In this document: positions 33,759-44,900 of the stretch, in pieces | Layout: each line of letters begins with the position of its first letter | Position numbering within the stretch: the first letter of the stretch is position 1 | Origin: Anolis sagrei | Lineage: Eukaryota > Chordata > Lepidosauria > Squamata > Anolidae | Direction of reading: 5' to 3' | DNA: 64,000 nucleotides | Assembly (NCBI RefSeq): GCF_037176765.1 | Contig: NC_090034.1 | Coordinates: 19,724,375 to 19,788,374, forward strand | The notes under the pieces: model-generated | The model's database searches: none | What the model saw: the letters and a program-made list of their open reading frames with translations, nothing else | Told to the model about the DNA's origin: nothing | Program-made: the position numbers and the translations under genes

Positions 33759-36680
33759 GCATCCCGATCGTCTTGTTAATACTATGATTATTATTGATGA
33801 TGATGAATACTGGGTTTTAACTCTGGACCAGTCCTTCTCTGTCTGTCTGTCTCTTCCACCCCCACCTCCTTTTCTTTTCCTTTTTAATACAAAAACTCTT
33901 TTGGAGATCTGCCGCTAGGGCAGTTGCTGCAGCAAGCCTTTCTGTACCAGCAGCAAGAAGAGCCACAGAAGGGGTTGGACCCTTGACCATCTCGCCAGCA
34001 AATCTATGCCACTCGATGAGAGTCTTGGAGAGAATATTGGTGGCAGGTGGCTCTGGCCAAGAAAACAACAACTGCTGCTTGGCCTTCTTCTGGTTCACGT
34101 CCATTTGCGTGTCGCCCAAAGTTTCCTTTTTATTGTTTTTCACCGCTGTTTCACTTCTTTCCTGTGGGTAATTGTAAACGTGGGCCTGTTGTGTGCATTT
34201 GTGACAATGGGAAGAGGGAGGATGTCCCACTTTCCTATGGAACTTTAGGGCTCTCGACTTCGAATAGGATGGCAGCTTGGCTCCTGAGAGGGGATGGCAT
34301 GAAAATCAATAGAGGGTTTAGTAGGAGTATGCGTCACTTCATTAACTCATTGCTGTTTCTGAGGATAAAAACTGATTCTGTCCATCTGTGCTTTTACCCA
34401 TAGAAAGATTTAACTACCCTGTATATGTTTTAAGATGAATGGAGATAAATTTCACGGTGTCTTCCTAGTGCATTACATTGGCTGCAGGCCAGATACACAT
34501 CTGTTGCTGTTTGAAGGTTTGGGTTCTTCTAATGTTGCTAAGGTTAGTTATAGGACTCAGGAAACCTCATAAATCTGTGGCCAGGCTTTCCTTTTTCTCA
34601 AAGAGAAAAAATCTCTATTTCACAACAAAGAGGGGAGCACCACCTAGTGAATCCTGTGTGAGTAACTGAAGACTTGAAGTAATTGAAGTCCCAACAAGGC
34701 TCCACAATCCATTGGTAAAATTGTGTATTTTCCCAAGGGCTGGTTAATCAGGTGCCTGTGTTACATGCATACTGTAGTAAAGTTTATGGAGAAGGGCTTC
34801 TGCTGATGAGGCCTGTAACAATACTATAGGAAATAAAGCAGAATCCTAAAGAGATTTTGAATGACTTGGTCATCACTCTGTAAAGGCAAGCTTTTTGAAC
34901 CCAAAAGGTCTTGACATCAACATACATCCCTAACAAAAAGAGCTAGTGGCACTCTTGACTACTCCCTGATGGCCCTTTAATTTTTAGATTGAAAAGATTT
35001 ATATAGAAAGGTTGTACACATAGCAAAAAAAATGCAGACCTGTAACATTACAAAGATTTTTGAAAATCAGATGCTTCTGTTTTAAAGCTCCTATCAGTAT
35101 TATTCCTCAAAGAACTTCCTATCTTACAGCTTAAGAAAATCTCGATGGCGGGGGATTGTACATTGGGTTCATGTGAGGAAGTGGCTGCATTTGTCAAACC
35201 TGTGCATCTTGAATAAAAGGTGCGCACAGCACATGGATCAGATTGAGCTCTGTGAGGTGAGGACCCATGAGGATTCAGAACCCAAGGGGTTTATGGTGTG
35301 ATTCAGACTCCAGAAATGGAACCCATTCAGCTTGTGTCCTGGTCTTTTATGAACATAATGCGTCTTGGGTCAGTTTGTCTTCTGATGGATAGACAGTCCT
35401 CATGGGAAAGGAAACATGTTTCCTCCCAATGCTTAAGCCCACAAACCTTATTATCCCCACTCAGTGAGGGCAAAGTGTAGTCCTATGTGGAAGTGGCTCT
35501 TTCAGCCCCAGATAGCCATTCAAGTTGCTTTTCTAGAGACTCAGATTCATCTTACTATGGGAAAATCACACATAGTCGTTCCAGATGGCTTTTGTGAGGA
35601 CTGCTAGAAAATGCCAGACTCTGAATGAGTGTGTGGGAGCATTTGGAGATTGCTTTCCAGTCTTTTGTGCAAATTGCTGTAATGAATGACAGCTCCATTG
35701 GATCCTTCTGAAGACCCTAGAGTTGTGTCTCCCAAAGTGTGAAGTTTGCTCAAGTAATAATTTCTTAAACAGATCCCAAAAATGCTTTCTCTCCCCCCCC
35801 CCCCCTTTTTTACCTTCCAGTAAACTTGAGAATGGAGGTAAAGGAGAAAGGTAGTGTCTTCCAATAAAGGCCTTTCTCTTGTGAATTGTTTGGCAGTGAG
35901 AAGAAAGATATACCTAAAGTGTATGTCATTTGCTATAGGAACTATACAGTTACTGATGACGAAGAATAAGGATATTATGAAATAGAAATGAAGGTTGGAA
36001 CGTCTCTGATGCCATTTCAAAAGGATAGTCATGTTTTTCACCTTGATAGTAAATCAGTAAAGAGTGTGTGGTGCCTTAACATTATGGCATAAGCTCTCTA
36101 GGGTCAGAATAGTGATTTGCCCTCATAATGTTTTATATTTTGTAGTTTAAGGTGCCCAAGACTCTCTAATTCAATGCTATGAGGTTTCTCCCAGGCTCCA
36201 GGAGCCACTTTTCCTTCAAAACCTTTGCCTTGTTCCAGTTCAGATCCCACTTGGTGATGGTGCAGGAGGTGATGCACGGATTGCAAGAGAATATAATGGG
36301 ACTGGCTTAGTCTTTGTTGTCTTAATATTGTTGAGAAGACTGTAAAGTTCCTTTTTAATGGGGATTTCTGTTTTAGCCATCGCTTTTCCTCCCTCCTGCC
36401 CTTCCCTTTTTAAAGAGAAAAGACAATGTGACACTTGTGGAAAGCTTGTAAGAAAAAAGCAGTTTTTCTTTTTAAACCCTCTCCTTTGATGACCGATCTA
36501 TAGGTAATTAAGGTTGTGAATTTTTTTAATTTTTTGCCTTGTTTTTAATTAACCTTTGTCATTCAGAATAGGATGTGTGGTGATGATTAAATGGCAAAAA
36601 CAGAAGAAATGATTTTTCTTTTCTTGTGCAATTAACAAAGCTACTGGCAAATGGAAATAAAACCTTTCTTGGTAACAGAA
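33759..36680 (+). other. GLYR1: GLYR1 3' UTR
   Basis: About 2.9 kb after the stop in which I see no transposon remnant, unlike every intron of similar length here. AATAAA signals lie at 34832-34837, 35212-35217 and 36656-36661. The last is followed by a GT-rich stretch and by the first repeats, so the longest transcript probably ends near 36680, with shorter forms possible. Confidence 0.65.
36656..36661 (+). terminator. GLYR1: Distal GLYR1 poly(A) signal
   Basis: AATAAA followed within about 30 bases by tgttgcttgtctct, a typical cleavage-site context. Two earlier AATAAA sites at 34832 and 35212 are alternatives. Confidence 0.6.
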
Positions 36681-36899
36681 TGTTGCTTGTCTCTTTCCTA
36701 AAAACTTCTCACGTCATTTCCTGTACATTAGATACCATATTGTCGTTGCTATTTATTTGGATACCAGGGACACAGATTCTGAGTCCATCTTTTCCAACAT
36801 TAGAAAGAAAGCACACTTTCTTGACATTCTTTAGCTATTTTTATAAAAACGCTTTTCTCTTTCACTCCTGCAGGGCCTTGCTCTAAGGCAGACATTTCA

Positions 36900-37260
36900 A
36901 AACCATGTGTGTCTACACTGTAGAATTAATCCAGTTTGACAGCGCTTGAATGTGATAGGATTCTGGGAATGTGTAGTTTGGTCAGTCTGGCAGACAAAGC
37001 TATAGAGCTTTCAAAACTACAACTCCCAGGATTCCATAGCAAGGATCCATTCCTGAGGCTGGATCTACACTGCCATATATTACATCTACATTGCTTTTAT
37101 AGTGTTTTAAAATTGTTTGTGTTTATATTGTCCTGTTTTGCTTTTATGTAATCACTTTTTATGTATATCATTTATTGTATCAGTTTGGTTGGTTGTAAGC
37201 CACCCGAGTCCCTCCAGGGAGAAGGGGTGGGGTATAAATAACGTTTTTAATATTATTATT
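36900..37260 (+). mobile_element. MITE palindrome followed by L2-like LINE tail
   Basis: Bases 36900-37080 have gtctacactgtagaattaat and ctggatctacactgccatat ends around aaaactacaactcccaggat. Bases 37085-37255 end gccacccgagtccctccagg and ataaata(a)c, a LINE 3' tail. Confidence 0.6.
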
Positions 37261-37261
37261 A

Positions 37262-38085
37262 GTGTTGTCAAAGGCTTTCATGGCCAGAATCACTGGGTTG
37301 CTGTGAGTTTTCCGGGCTGTATGGCCATGTTCCAGAAGTATTCTCTCCTGTTTCATCCACATCTATGGCAAGCATTTTCAGAGGTTGTGAGGTCTGTTGG
37401 GAACTAGGCAAGTGAGGTTTATATATCTGGAATGTCCACATGGGAGAAAGAACTCTTGTCTGCTTGAGGCAAGTGTGAATGTTGCAATTGACCAACTTGA
37501 TTAGCACTGAATGGCATTGTAGCTTCCAAGTCTGGCTGATTGCTGCCTGGGGGATCCTTTGTTGAGAGGTGTTAGCTGGCCCTGATTGATTCTTGTCTGG
37601 GATTCCCCCTTTTTTTAGTGTTACTCTATTTACTTGTCCTGATTTTAGAGTTTTTAAATACTAGTGGCCAGATTTTGGTCATTTTCATGCTTTCCTCCTG
37701 TCTGTTGAAACTGTCTGCATTCTTGTGGATTTCAATGGCTTCTCTGTGTAGTCCGACATGGTAGTTGTTAGAAAAGAATCCATTAGGGTCAGCTAACACC
37801 TCCCTATAAAGGATTCCCCCAAGTAGCAACCATCCAGGCTTTGAAGCTACAGTGTCATTCAATGCTAATCAAGGTGGCCATTTGCAACATTTACACATGC
37901 ATCAAACAGGCAAGAGTTCTTTCTCCCACCTTGGACATTCCACAGATATATAAACCTCACTTGCCTAGTTTCCAACAGACCTCACAACTTCTGACGATGC
38001 CTGCCATAGATCTGGCTGAAACGTCAGGAGAGAATGTTTCAGGAACATGGCCAAACAGCATGGGAAACACACAGCAACCCTATTA
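37262..38085 (-). mobile_element. Penelope-like retroelement remnant with inverted terminal repeats
   Basis: About 280-bp ends, starting ttgtcaaaggctttcatggc and closing gggaaacacacagcaaccc, are inverted copies. Between them the minus strand encodes a C-terminal piece (VGLHREAIEIHKNADSFNRQ) typical of Penelope-like polymerases of reptiles. It is an old, incomplete copy between GLYR1 and ROGDI. Confidence 0.7.
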
Positions 38086-38089
38086 TTAG

Positions 38090-38400
38090 ATAATCCAGTT
38101 CAAAGCAAATAATCTGCATTCACAGAAACTGGATTAAATGGCAGTGTAGATGGGGCCTAAATCCTGAATGTACCAGGTCCCATCTGACCTTGGGAGCTAA
38201 GCAGATTCAAGTTTGGTTAGTATCTGGTTGGGAAGCCACCAATGGATACCAGGAACAGTCAACCCTCCTTATTTGTGGATTTGACCCTTCCTTAATTTGA
38301 GATATTTTTATTATGTGCAGTTTTCCCTTTTGTGCATTGCATTCTCTCCTATGATGAGCTTGCCCAGGTTCAGATAATTAAAAGAAAGCCTTTCATTTAG
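38090..38400. other. GLYR1-ROGDI intergenic gap
   Basis: Bases 38090-38160 hold a short MITE end (gataatccagttcaaagcaa, ggcagtgtagatggggcc). I see nothing else before the ROGDI island. Confidence 0.5.
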
Positions 38401-38637
38401 TACTTTTGCTTTAAGGGGCATCTTGGGCTCGGGTGACGTCACCGCTCCCTGATTTTTGACCAATCAGCTGCCGCGTTTTCTCAGTTGCTAGGCAGAATCC
38501 CCAGCCTGGGGAGAAGAGCCATTACCATTTCATAAAGACAAGGCCACAACTGCCGCTGACTATACATCGCGCTCGCTCTCTATGCCGGAAGTGCCGATAA
38601 AAGACGGCAATGAAATGGGAGGTCTCGCACAGACGCC

Positions 38638-38855
38638 TGGGCGGGATATAAACAAGAGGCGCGACCAATGAGAACGCCTGCGCCGGAAGCGGCTATCCAA
38701 TCAGGAGTGAGGAGGTGGAGCCCAAGCCTCACGTCTCGCCCTCTGAGATGGGCGGTGCCACTCAGGCGAGTGGGCGGGACGTAAACAAGGAGCGCAGCCA
38801 ATCGGCGCGTCCGCGTCAGAAGAGGCAGTCCAATGAAGAGCGAGGGGGCGGGGTC
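38638..38855 (+). repeat. Tandem duplication of an 85-bp promoter module
   Basis: Bases 38638-38722 and 38771-38855 align without gaps, offset 133. Both read GC box (TGGGCGGGA), then TAAACAAG, CCAAT, 27 bases, CCAAT, then a G-rich end. By eye about 70% of positions agree, so the duplication is old, while both CCAAT boxes and the GC box stayed intact in each copy. Confidence 0.75.
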
Positions 38856-38925
38856 TGCGCGTGAGGGCTCTCCTTGAGGCAGTCAGAGGGAGCGTTCCTC
38901 TTCTCCGTGAGAATCGTCCGAGGCG

Positions 38926-38970
38926 ATGAGGATGGCGGCGCTGGCGAGCGCGGCTGAGCGCGCCGTCCTG
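38926..38970 (+). CDS. ROGDI: ROGDI exon 1
   Basis: Residues 1-15, [15 protein letters not shown], donor CTG|GTAAGG. Human begins MATVMAATAAERAVL, so length and end agree. A second in-frame ATG at 38932 has A at -3 and G at +4. Confidence 0.92.
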
Positions 38971-41900
38971 GTAAGGGAGCGGGGGAGAACAACGGGGCTT
39001 CTCTCTGAGGGAACCGAGACCGCTTCGGAAAGGCTGTTAGGGAGCATTTGAGGAGGGGGGAGGGTCTGTGTGACGTCACTACTGACGGGATTGGTCGTTC
39101 GGTACGATATTCGAACAGTCATTGGTGGAATGGAACGTCAATCACCGTGAACATCCTCAAGAATGAGTGGGGGATATTAGTCTTATCATTGTGTGCCAAA
39201 CCATTGTGACAGCATATATGGTAAATCATTATATAATCATGACGATAATAATATTATTCCCAGTGAGGGCGTAGAGATGCCAAATGGACAAACCATAAAG
39301 TGTGATCAGCCTGAAGCCTATACAGTGAAAAGAGAGGGAGCCATGGGACAGTTCCACCTTGTCTCCTGTGCTATACCAATAATACAATGTAATGTAATAT
39401 ATTGTATATACATATAATATTTATAATATTATAATATAATACAATATACTACTAATAATATGATACTACAATTATATATATATGTATCTTACATGTGATA
39501 TTACTAATAATATTACAATATAATGGTTTATTGTAATAAACCATTATATGCTTTTGAACTGTGGTGCTGGAGGAAAGTTCTGAGTGTGCCTTGGACTGCA
39601 AGGAGATCCAACCAGTCCATACTTCAGGAAATAAAGCCCGACTGCTCACTGGAGGGAAGGATAGTCGAGGCAGAGATGAAGTACTTTGGCCACATCATGA
39701 GAAGAAAGGAAAGCTTAGAGAAGACAATGATGCTAGGGAAAATGGAAGGAAAAAGGAAGAGGGGCCGACCAAGTGCAAGATTGATGGATGGGATCCTTGA
39801 AGTGACTGGATTGACCTTGAAGGAGCTGGGGATGGTGACGGCCGACAGGGAGCTCTGGCGTGGGCTGGTCCATGAAGTCATGAAGAGTCGGAAACGACTG
39901 AACAAATGAACAATAATGGTATAGTACAGGGGTCCTCAAACTAAGGCCCGGGGGCTGGATACGGCCCTCCAAGGTCATTTATCCAGCCCTCACTCAGGGT
40001 CAACCTAAGTCTGAAATGACTTGAAAGCACACAACAACAACAATTTTATCTCATCAGCCAAAAGCAGGCCCACACTTCCCATTGAAATACTAATAAGTTT
40101 ATATTTGTTAAAATTGTTCTTCATTTTAATTGTGTTGTTTTAAAGTGTTTTTTGCACTACAAATAAGGTATGTGCAGTGTGCATAGGAATTCAAATAATG
40201 TTTTTTCCAATTTATAATCTGGCCCTCCAACAGTTTGAGGGACTGTGACCTGGCCCTCTGTTTAAAAGGTTTGAGGACCCCTGGTATAGTACAATATCGT
40301 AATATATAATACTGACATTGTACTATGCTAATAATATAATATATTGTATTTCCATATATCTTTTGAGCCACTCTGAGTCCACTTCGGGGTGAGAATGGCG
40401 GCATATAAATGTCATACATACATACATACATGTCTGGGCATCCTACAACTGGGCAATATCAAGCAGGGGCATGTGAAAAAATGTGTTCAGCAAAGAATAA
40501 ATCCAAAGAGTCAGAAAAAATGTGTTCAGCAAAGAATATATCCAAAGAGTCAGAAAAATTCTGAAGACCCAATTAAATGGCAGAAATACGATCAAGGCTA
40601 TCAATACCTGGGCCATCCCCATCATCAGATACACTGCTGGAATTGTGACCTGGAAACAAGCAGAGCTGGATGATCTAGACAGAAAAACAAGTAAACTGAT
40701 GACAATCCACTACTCATGACACCCACGTAGTGATGTCGACAGACTCTGCCTGCCCAGAAAATCGGGAAGCAGCGGGATTCTACAAGTGAAACAAACGGTA
40801 GAAGAAGAGAAACATGCACTGGCAGATTATGTGAAAGGCAGTCAAAAACCAACATTGATGGAGGTTAATAGCAGTAAACTGCTTAAAGTGCAAAAGACAA
40901 AGAGCAAATACCGTAAAAATAAATTGCAGAGCAGAGGGGAAAATTGGCAAAAGGAGGCTCTCCTCTGACTTTTCCTGGGAAAAATTGAATGAATTGCACT
41001 CTTAACTCTAACCCAAAACCTTTCAAACCCACAAAGTTCTTCCTTCTTGCCTATTGCCTGAGTGTTTTGGACAATAAAGAAGAAACATATTAAATATAAC
41101 CTTGAACATTTTATTTTAGTATAAAAAATATTTGGTGTCACCACAAGCATTCCTTCTGGTGCAGGAAAAGACTGGATACACACTTAAAGTGATGAATGAA
41201 AGTTGTTTCATTTTGGTACCTAAAAAATAGGTTTGGAAATTGAGCTTTATATTCAACAGCTGAAGAGGTAAATCTGGGCGCCATCCAGAGGTATATCGAA
41301 TTAAAATCAGATCCTTATACTCTGGCATGTGTTTGTTATTTTAAAGTGTTTTCACAGAACCCATACAATGCCTTTTTGTGGCACCTTAGGTTTCCATGGA
41401 ACATAGTTTGGCAACCGCTAGCCTATTCTCCCATATGTAGCTCTTTTGCAATATTATTCAGCTACACTTTCAAGTCCCAACCCTGGCTTCCTTCCTGCCA
41501 AAGGAGTGGCAATAGATTTAGTATCCGATTTCTTTTCTCTCCCCCGCCCCCAAATGATTGTTATTAAACATTTACTAGGAAAGTGGGGGATGGGGGACAA
41601 GGGAAGGGAAAGGAAAAATTTGGGAATAATACATTAGTTATTGGATAATGGAGAAAGGCAGGGAGTTTCAGAAAAACATCTATTTCTGCTTCATTGACTA
41701 CTCTAAAGCCTTTGACTCTAAAGCACCGGGATTGTGGCGCAGCTGGCTGAGTGTCAGCTGCATTAAGATCACTCTGACCTAAAGGTCATGAGTTCGAAGC
41801 CAGCCCGGGCTGGAGTGGGTGTCCAGCCATTGTGTAGCCCGTTGTCGACCTTTGCAACCCGAAAGACAGTTGCATCTGTCAAGTAGGAAAATAAGGGACC

Positions 41901-44900
41901 ACCTTGTGTGGGAGGCTAAATTTAACTAATTTATGAAGCCATAAAGAAAGAAGACTCCGGGGAATGTGGAATGCGGAAGAACTTCATCGGTGTCGTTGAT
42001 GGACGATGAAAAGCAGCAGCTCCCCTGGCGGCCAGAAAAAAAAAAAAAGTTAAATAGCCTTTGTCTGTTAAATGTTGTTTGTCAAACTGGCATTGAATGT
42101 TTGCCATATATGTGTTTACTGTAATCCGCCCTGAGTCCCCTGCGGGGTGAGAAGGGCGGAATATAAGAACTGTAAATAAATAAAATAAATAAATAAATTT
42201 GACTGTGTGGATCATAATAAACTGTGGCGAGTTCTTGGTGGGATGGGCATCCCAAGCCACCTTGTCTCTCTCCTGAGGAATCTGTACAAGGACCAAGTAG
42301 CAACAGTCAGAACTGACCACGGAACAACAGACTGGTTCAAGATTGGGAAGGGCGTACGGCAAGGCTGCATACTCTCACCCAACCTTTTTTAACTTGTATA
42401 CAGAACACATGCGATGTGCGGGGCTTGATGAATGCAAAGCTGGGGAGAAAATTGCTGGAAGAAACATTAACAACCTCAGATATGCAGAGGACACCACTCT
42501 GGTGGCCGAAAGCGAGGAGGAGCTGAGGAGCCTTCTAATCAAGGTGAAAGAAGAAAGCACAAAAGCTGGGTTGCAGCTAAACATAAAAGAACCAAGATTA
42601 TGGCAACAAGAATGATTGACAACTGGAAAATAGAGGGAGAAAATGTGAAGGCCGTGACAGACTTTGTATTTTTAGGCGCAAAGATTACTGCAGATGCAGA
42701 CTGGCCAGGAAATCAGAAAACGCTTACTTCTTGGGAGGAGATCAATGTCCAGTCTCGATAAAATAGTAAAGAGTAGAGACATCAGACTGGCAACAAAGAT
42801 CCGCCTAGTCAAAGCCATGGTATTCCCTGTAGTAACCTACGGATGTGAGAGCTGGACCTTAGGGAAGGCCAAGCGAAGGAAGATAGATGCTTTTGAGCTG
42901 TGGTGTTGGAGGAAAGTTCTGAGAGTGCCATGGACTGCGAGAAGATCCAACCAGTCCATCCTCCAGGAAATAAAGCCCGACTGCTCATTGGAGGGAAGGA
43001 TACTAGAGACAAAGTTGAAGTACTTTGGCCACATCATGAGGAGACAGCAAAGCCTAGAGAAGACAATTATGCTGGGGAAAGTGGAAGGCAAAAGGAAGAG
43101 GGGCCGACCAAGGGCAAGCTGGATGGATGGCATCCTTGAAGTGACTGGACTGACCTTGAAGGAGCTGGGAGTGGTGACGGCCGACAGGGAGCTCTGGCGT
43201 GGGCTGGTCCATAAGGTCATGAAGAGTCGGAGACGACCTATATATATTTGTGTGTATGTACATGACAAAAGCAGCAAGAATTAAATATGCAAAATTATGG
43301 AAACAACAAGTTACACCAATGAAAGTATCAGATTTCTTAATTTAAAAAATACACAAAAAGTCCCTTTGTTCAGCATTTTCCTCAGCAGCAGCCTTCCAGA
43401 TGCCTCCATCTAATGCACAAAGACATGCTTTAGGCTGATGTACAGCTTCTGTGCTTTATGTTCAAGGAAGTCCTGCTTCTGAATATGGGATGATCAGTTT
43501 TCCCTATCACATTCCTTTGACCTTTAAATTAACCTTCGATGGAATGACCTCCAAATATGGCAACCATTTCCTTTTGGAAACAGCCACTTTCACCATAAAA
43601 CCCAGTTGTTGTTGTTTTTTTGTAGCACAGAGGTAGAAATATTGCTTGAATTCAGGATGATTTGCATTAGATTGGGAAGGATTTCTAAATCCAAATTTGA
43701 AACAGCAAGGGGAGGGGATACTTCCTATCCCTTTAAATCAGGTGTGGGCAAACTTTGGCCCTCCAGGTGTTTTGGACTTCAACTCCCACAAGACCTAACA
43801 GGTTGTTAGGAATTATGGGAGTTGAAGTCCAGAACCCTTGGAGGGCCAAAGTTTGCCCATGCCTGGCCCATGTCCGAACGTATTCTCCCCTATGAACCAT
43901 CTAGGTTGTTAAGATCGTCTGGAGGGGCCCTGCTCTCGGTCCCACCGGCCTCTCAAGTGCATCTGGTGGGGACGAGGGACAGGGCCTTCTCGGTGGTGGC
44001 CCCTCGACTCTGGAACTCTCTCCCACTGGAGATCCGAACTGCCCCCTCCATTCTGTCGTTCAGAAAACGGGTGAAAACCTGGCTATGGGGTTTGGCTTTT
44101 GACGAGTGAATCAATATTTCTGTGATTGGATAGATGACGATGAATGACGGACAACGAATTCACTATGACGACTGACCATTGTTATTATGTGATTGCATTT
44201 TGCTGTTTTAACGTTGTAATTGAATATGTTATATGACGTTTTTAATTATTGTTTTGTGATATTATTGTTGGAAACCGGCCCAAGTCCCCCGATAGAGGGG
44301 GGAAGACCGGTATACAAAATTGGTAAATAAATAAATAAATAATCTTACAGATATGAAGCATATTTGGAGCACTCAGAGCTTTAGCATTGGTACAAAATTT
44401 TGCAGTGCTTTAGTTCTAAATGTCTTTTGTTCCTGGCTTCATTAGGTGAACCCTAAATTCTAGTAAAAGGCACCCAAGTGGATTATTTAAGACCAGTCTC
44501 CCTATCATTGTTCTAACAGATAGAGTCTCTTTCCTTCTATAAAGGCACATTTTTCCTTTCCCAATGATTTCTTAAACACCTTTCAAAGCTTTTTTCTGAA
44601 AGATGTGGATTTAAGATTCCTATTTTCATTGGAGTAAAAAGAAAATGTGGGCCACTCTGCAGCTCTGTATTGTTCTAAGCCCCATGACCGCTTCTTTGAG
44701 GCAATGGTTCAGATCAGGAGATTAGATGCTTTGACCTACAATATCTCAGACAGAGAGTTCAGCCCCTAGAATGCTTTCATTGCTCTCTCTTATTACTTTT
44801 CAGGCAGGACTGTGGGCTTGAATCTCAGTATTTATTATTCAGACCCAGAATTATTATAGTTTATTTCATTTGTAAGGACCTGAGTTTATAGGTTAAGTCC

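Larger units (their letters stand above)
38400..39125 (+). promoter_or_regulatory. ROGDI: ROGDI promoter, CpG-rich island with repeated CCAAT and GC boxes
   Basis: TATA-less GC-rich region around the first ROGDI exon. A perfect CRE (TGACGTCA) lies at 38434-38441 and another at 39071-39078, inside intron 1. CCAAT boxes occur at about 38460, 38664, 38696, 38798 and 38830, with inverted copies near 39090 and 39120. GC boxes lie at 38639, 38772 and 38846. Several CCGGAAG ETS-like sites are present. Most boxes belong to two tandem copies of one module. Motifs are seen; activity is inferred. Confidence 0.75.

Noticed and set aside
39523-43284. Reverse-transcriptase-like frames as a host gene
   Set aside because: They are BovB LINE remnants with truncation and an inserted SINE.
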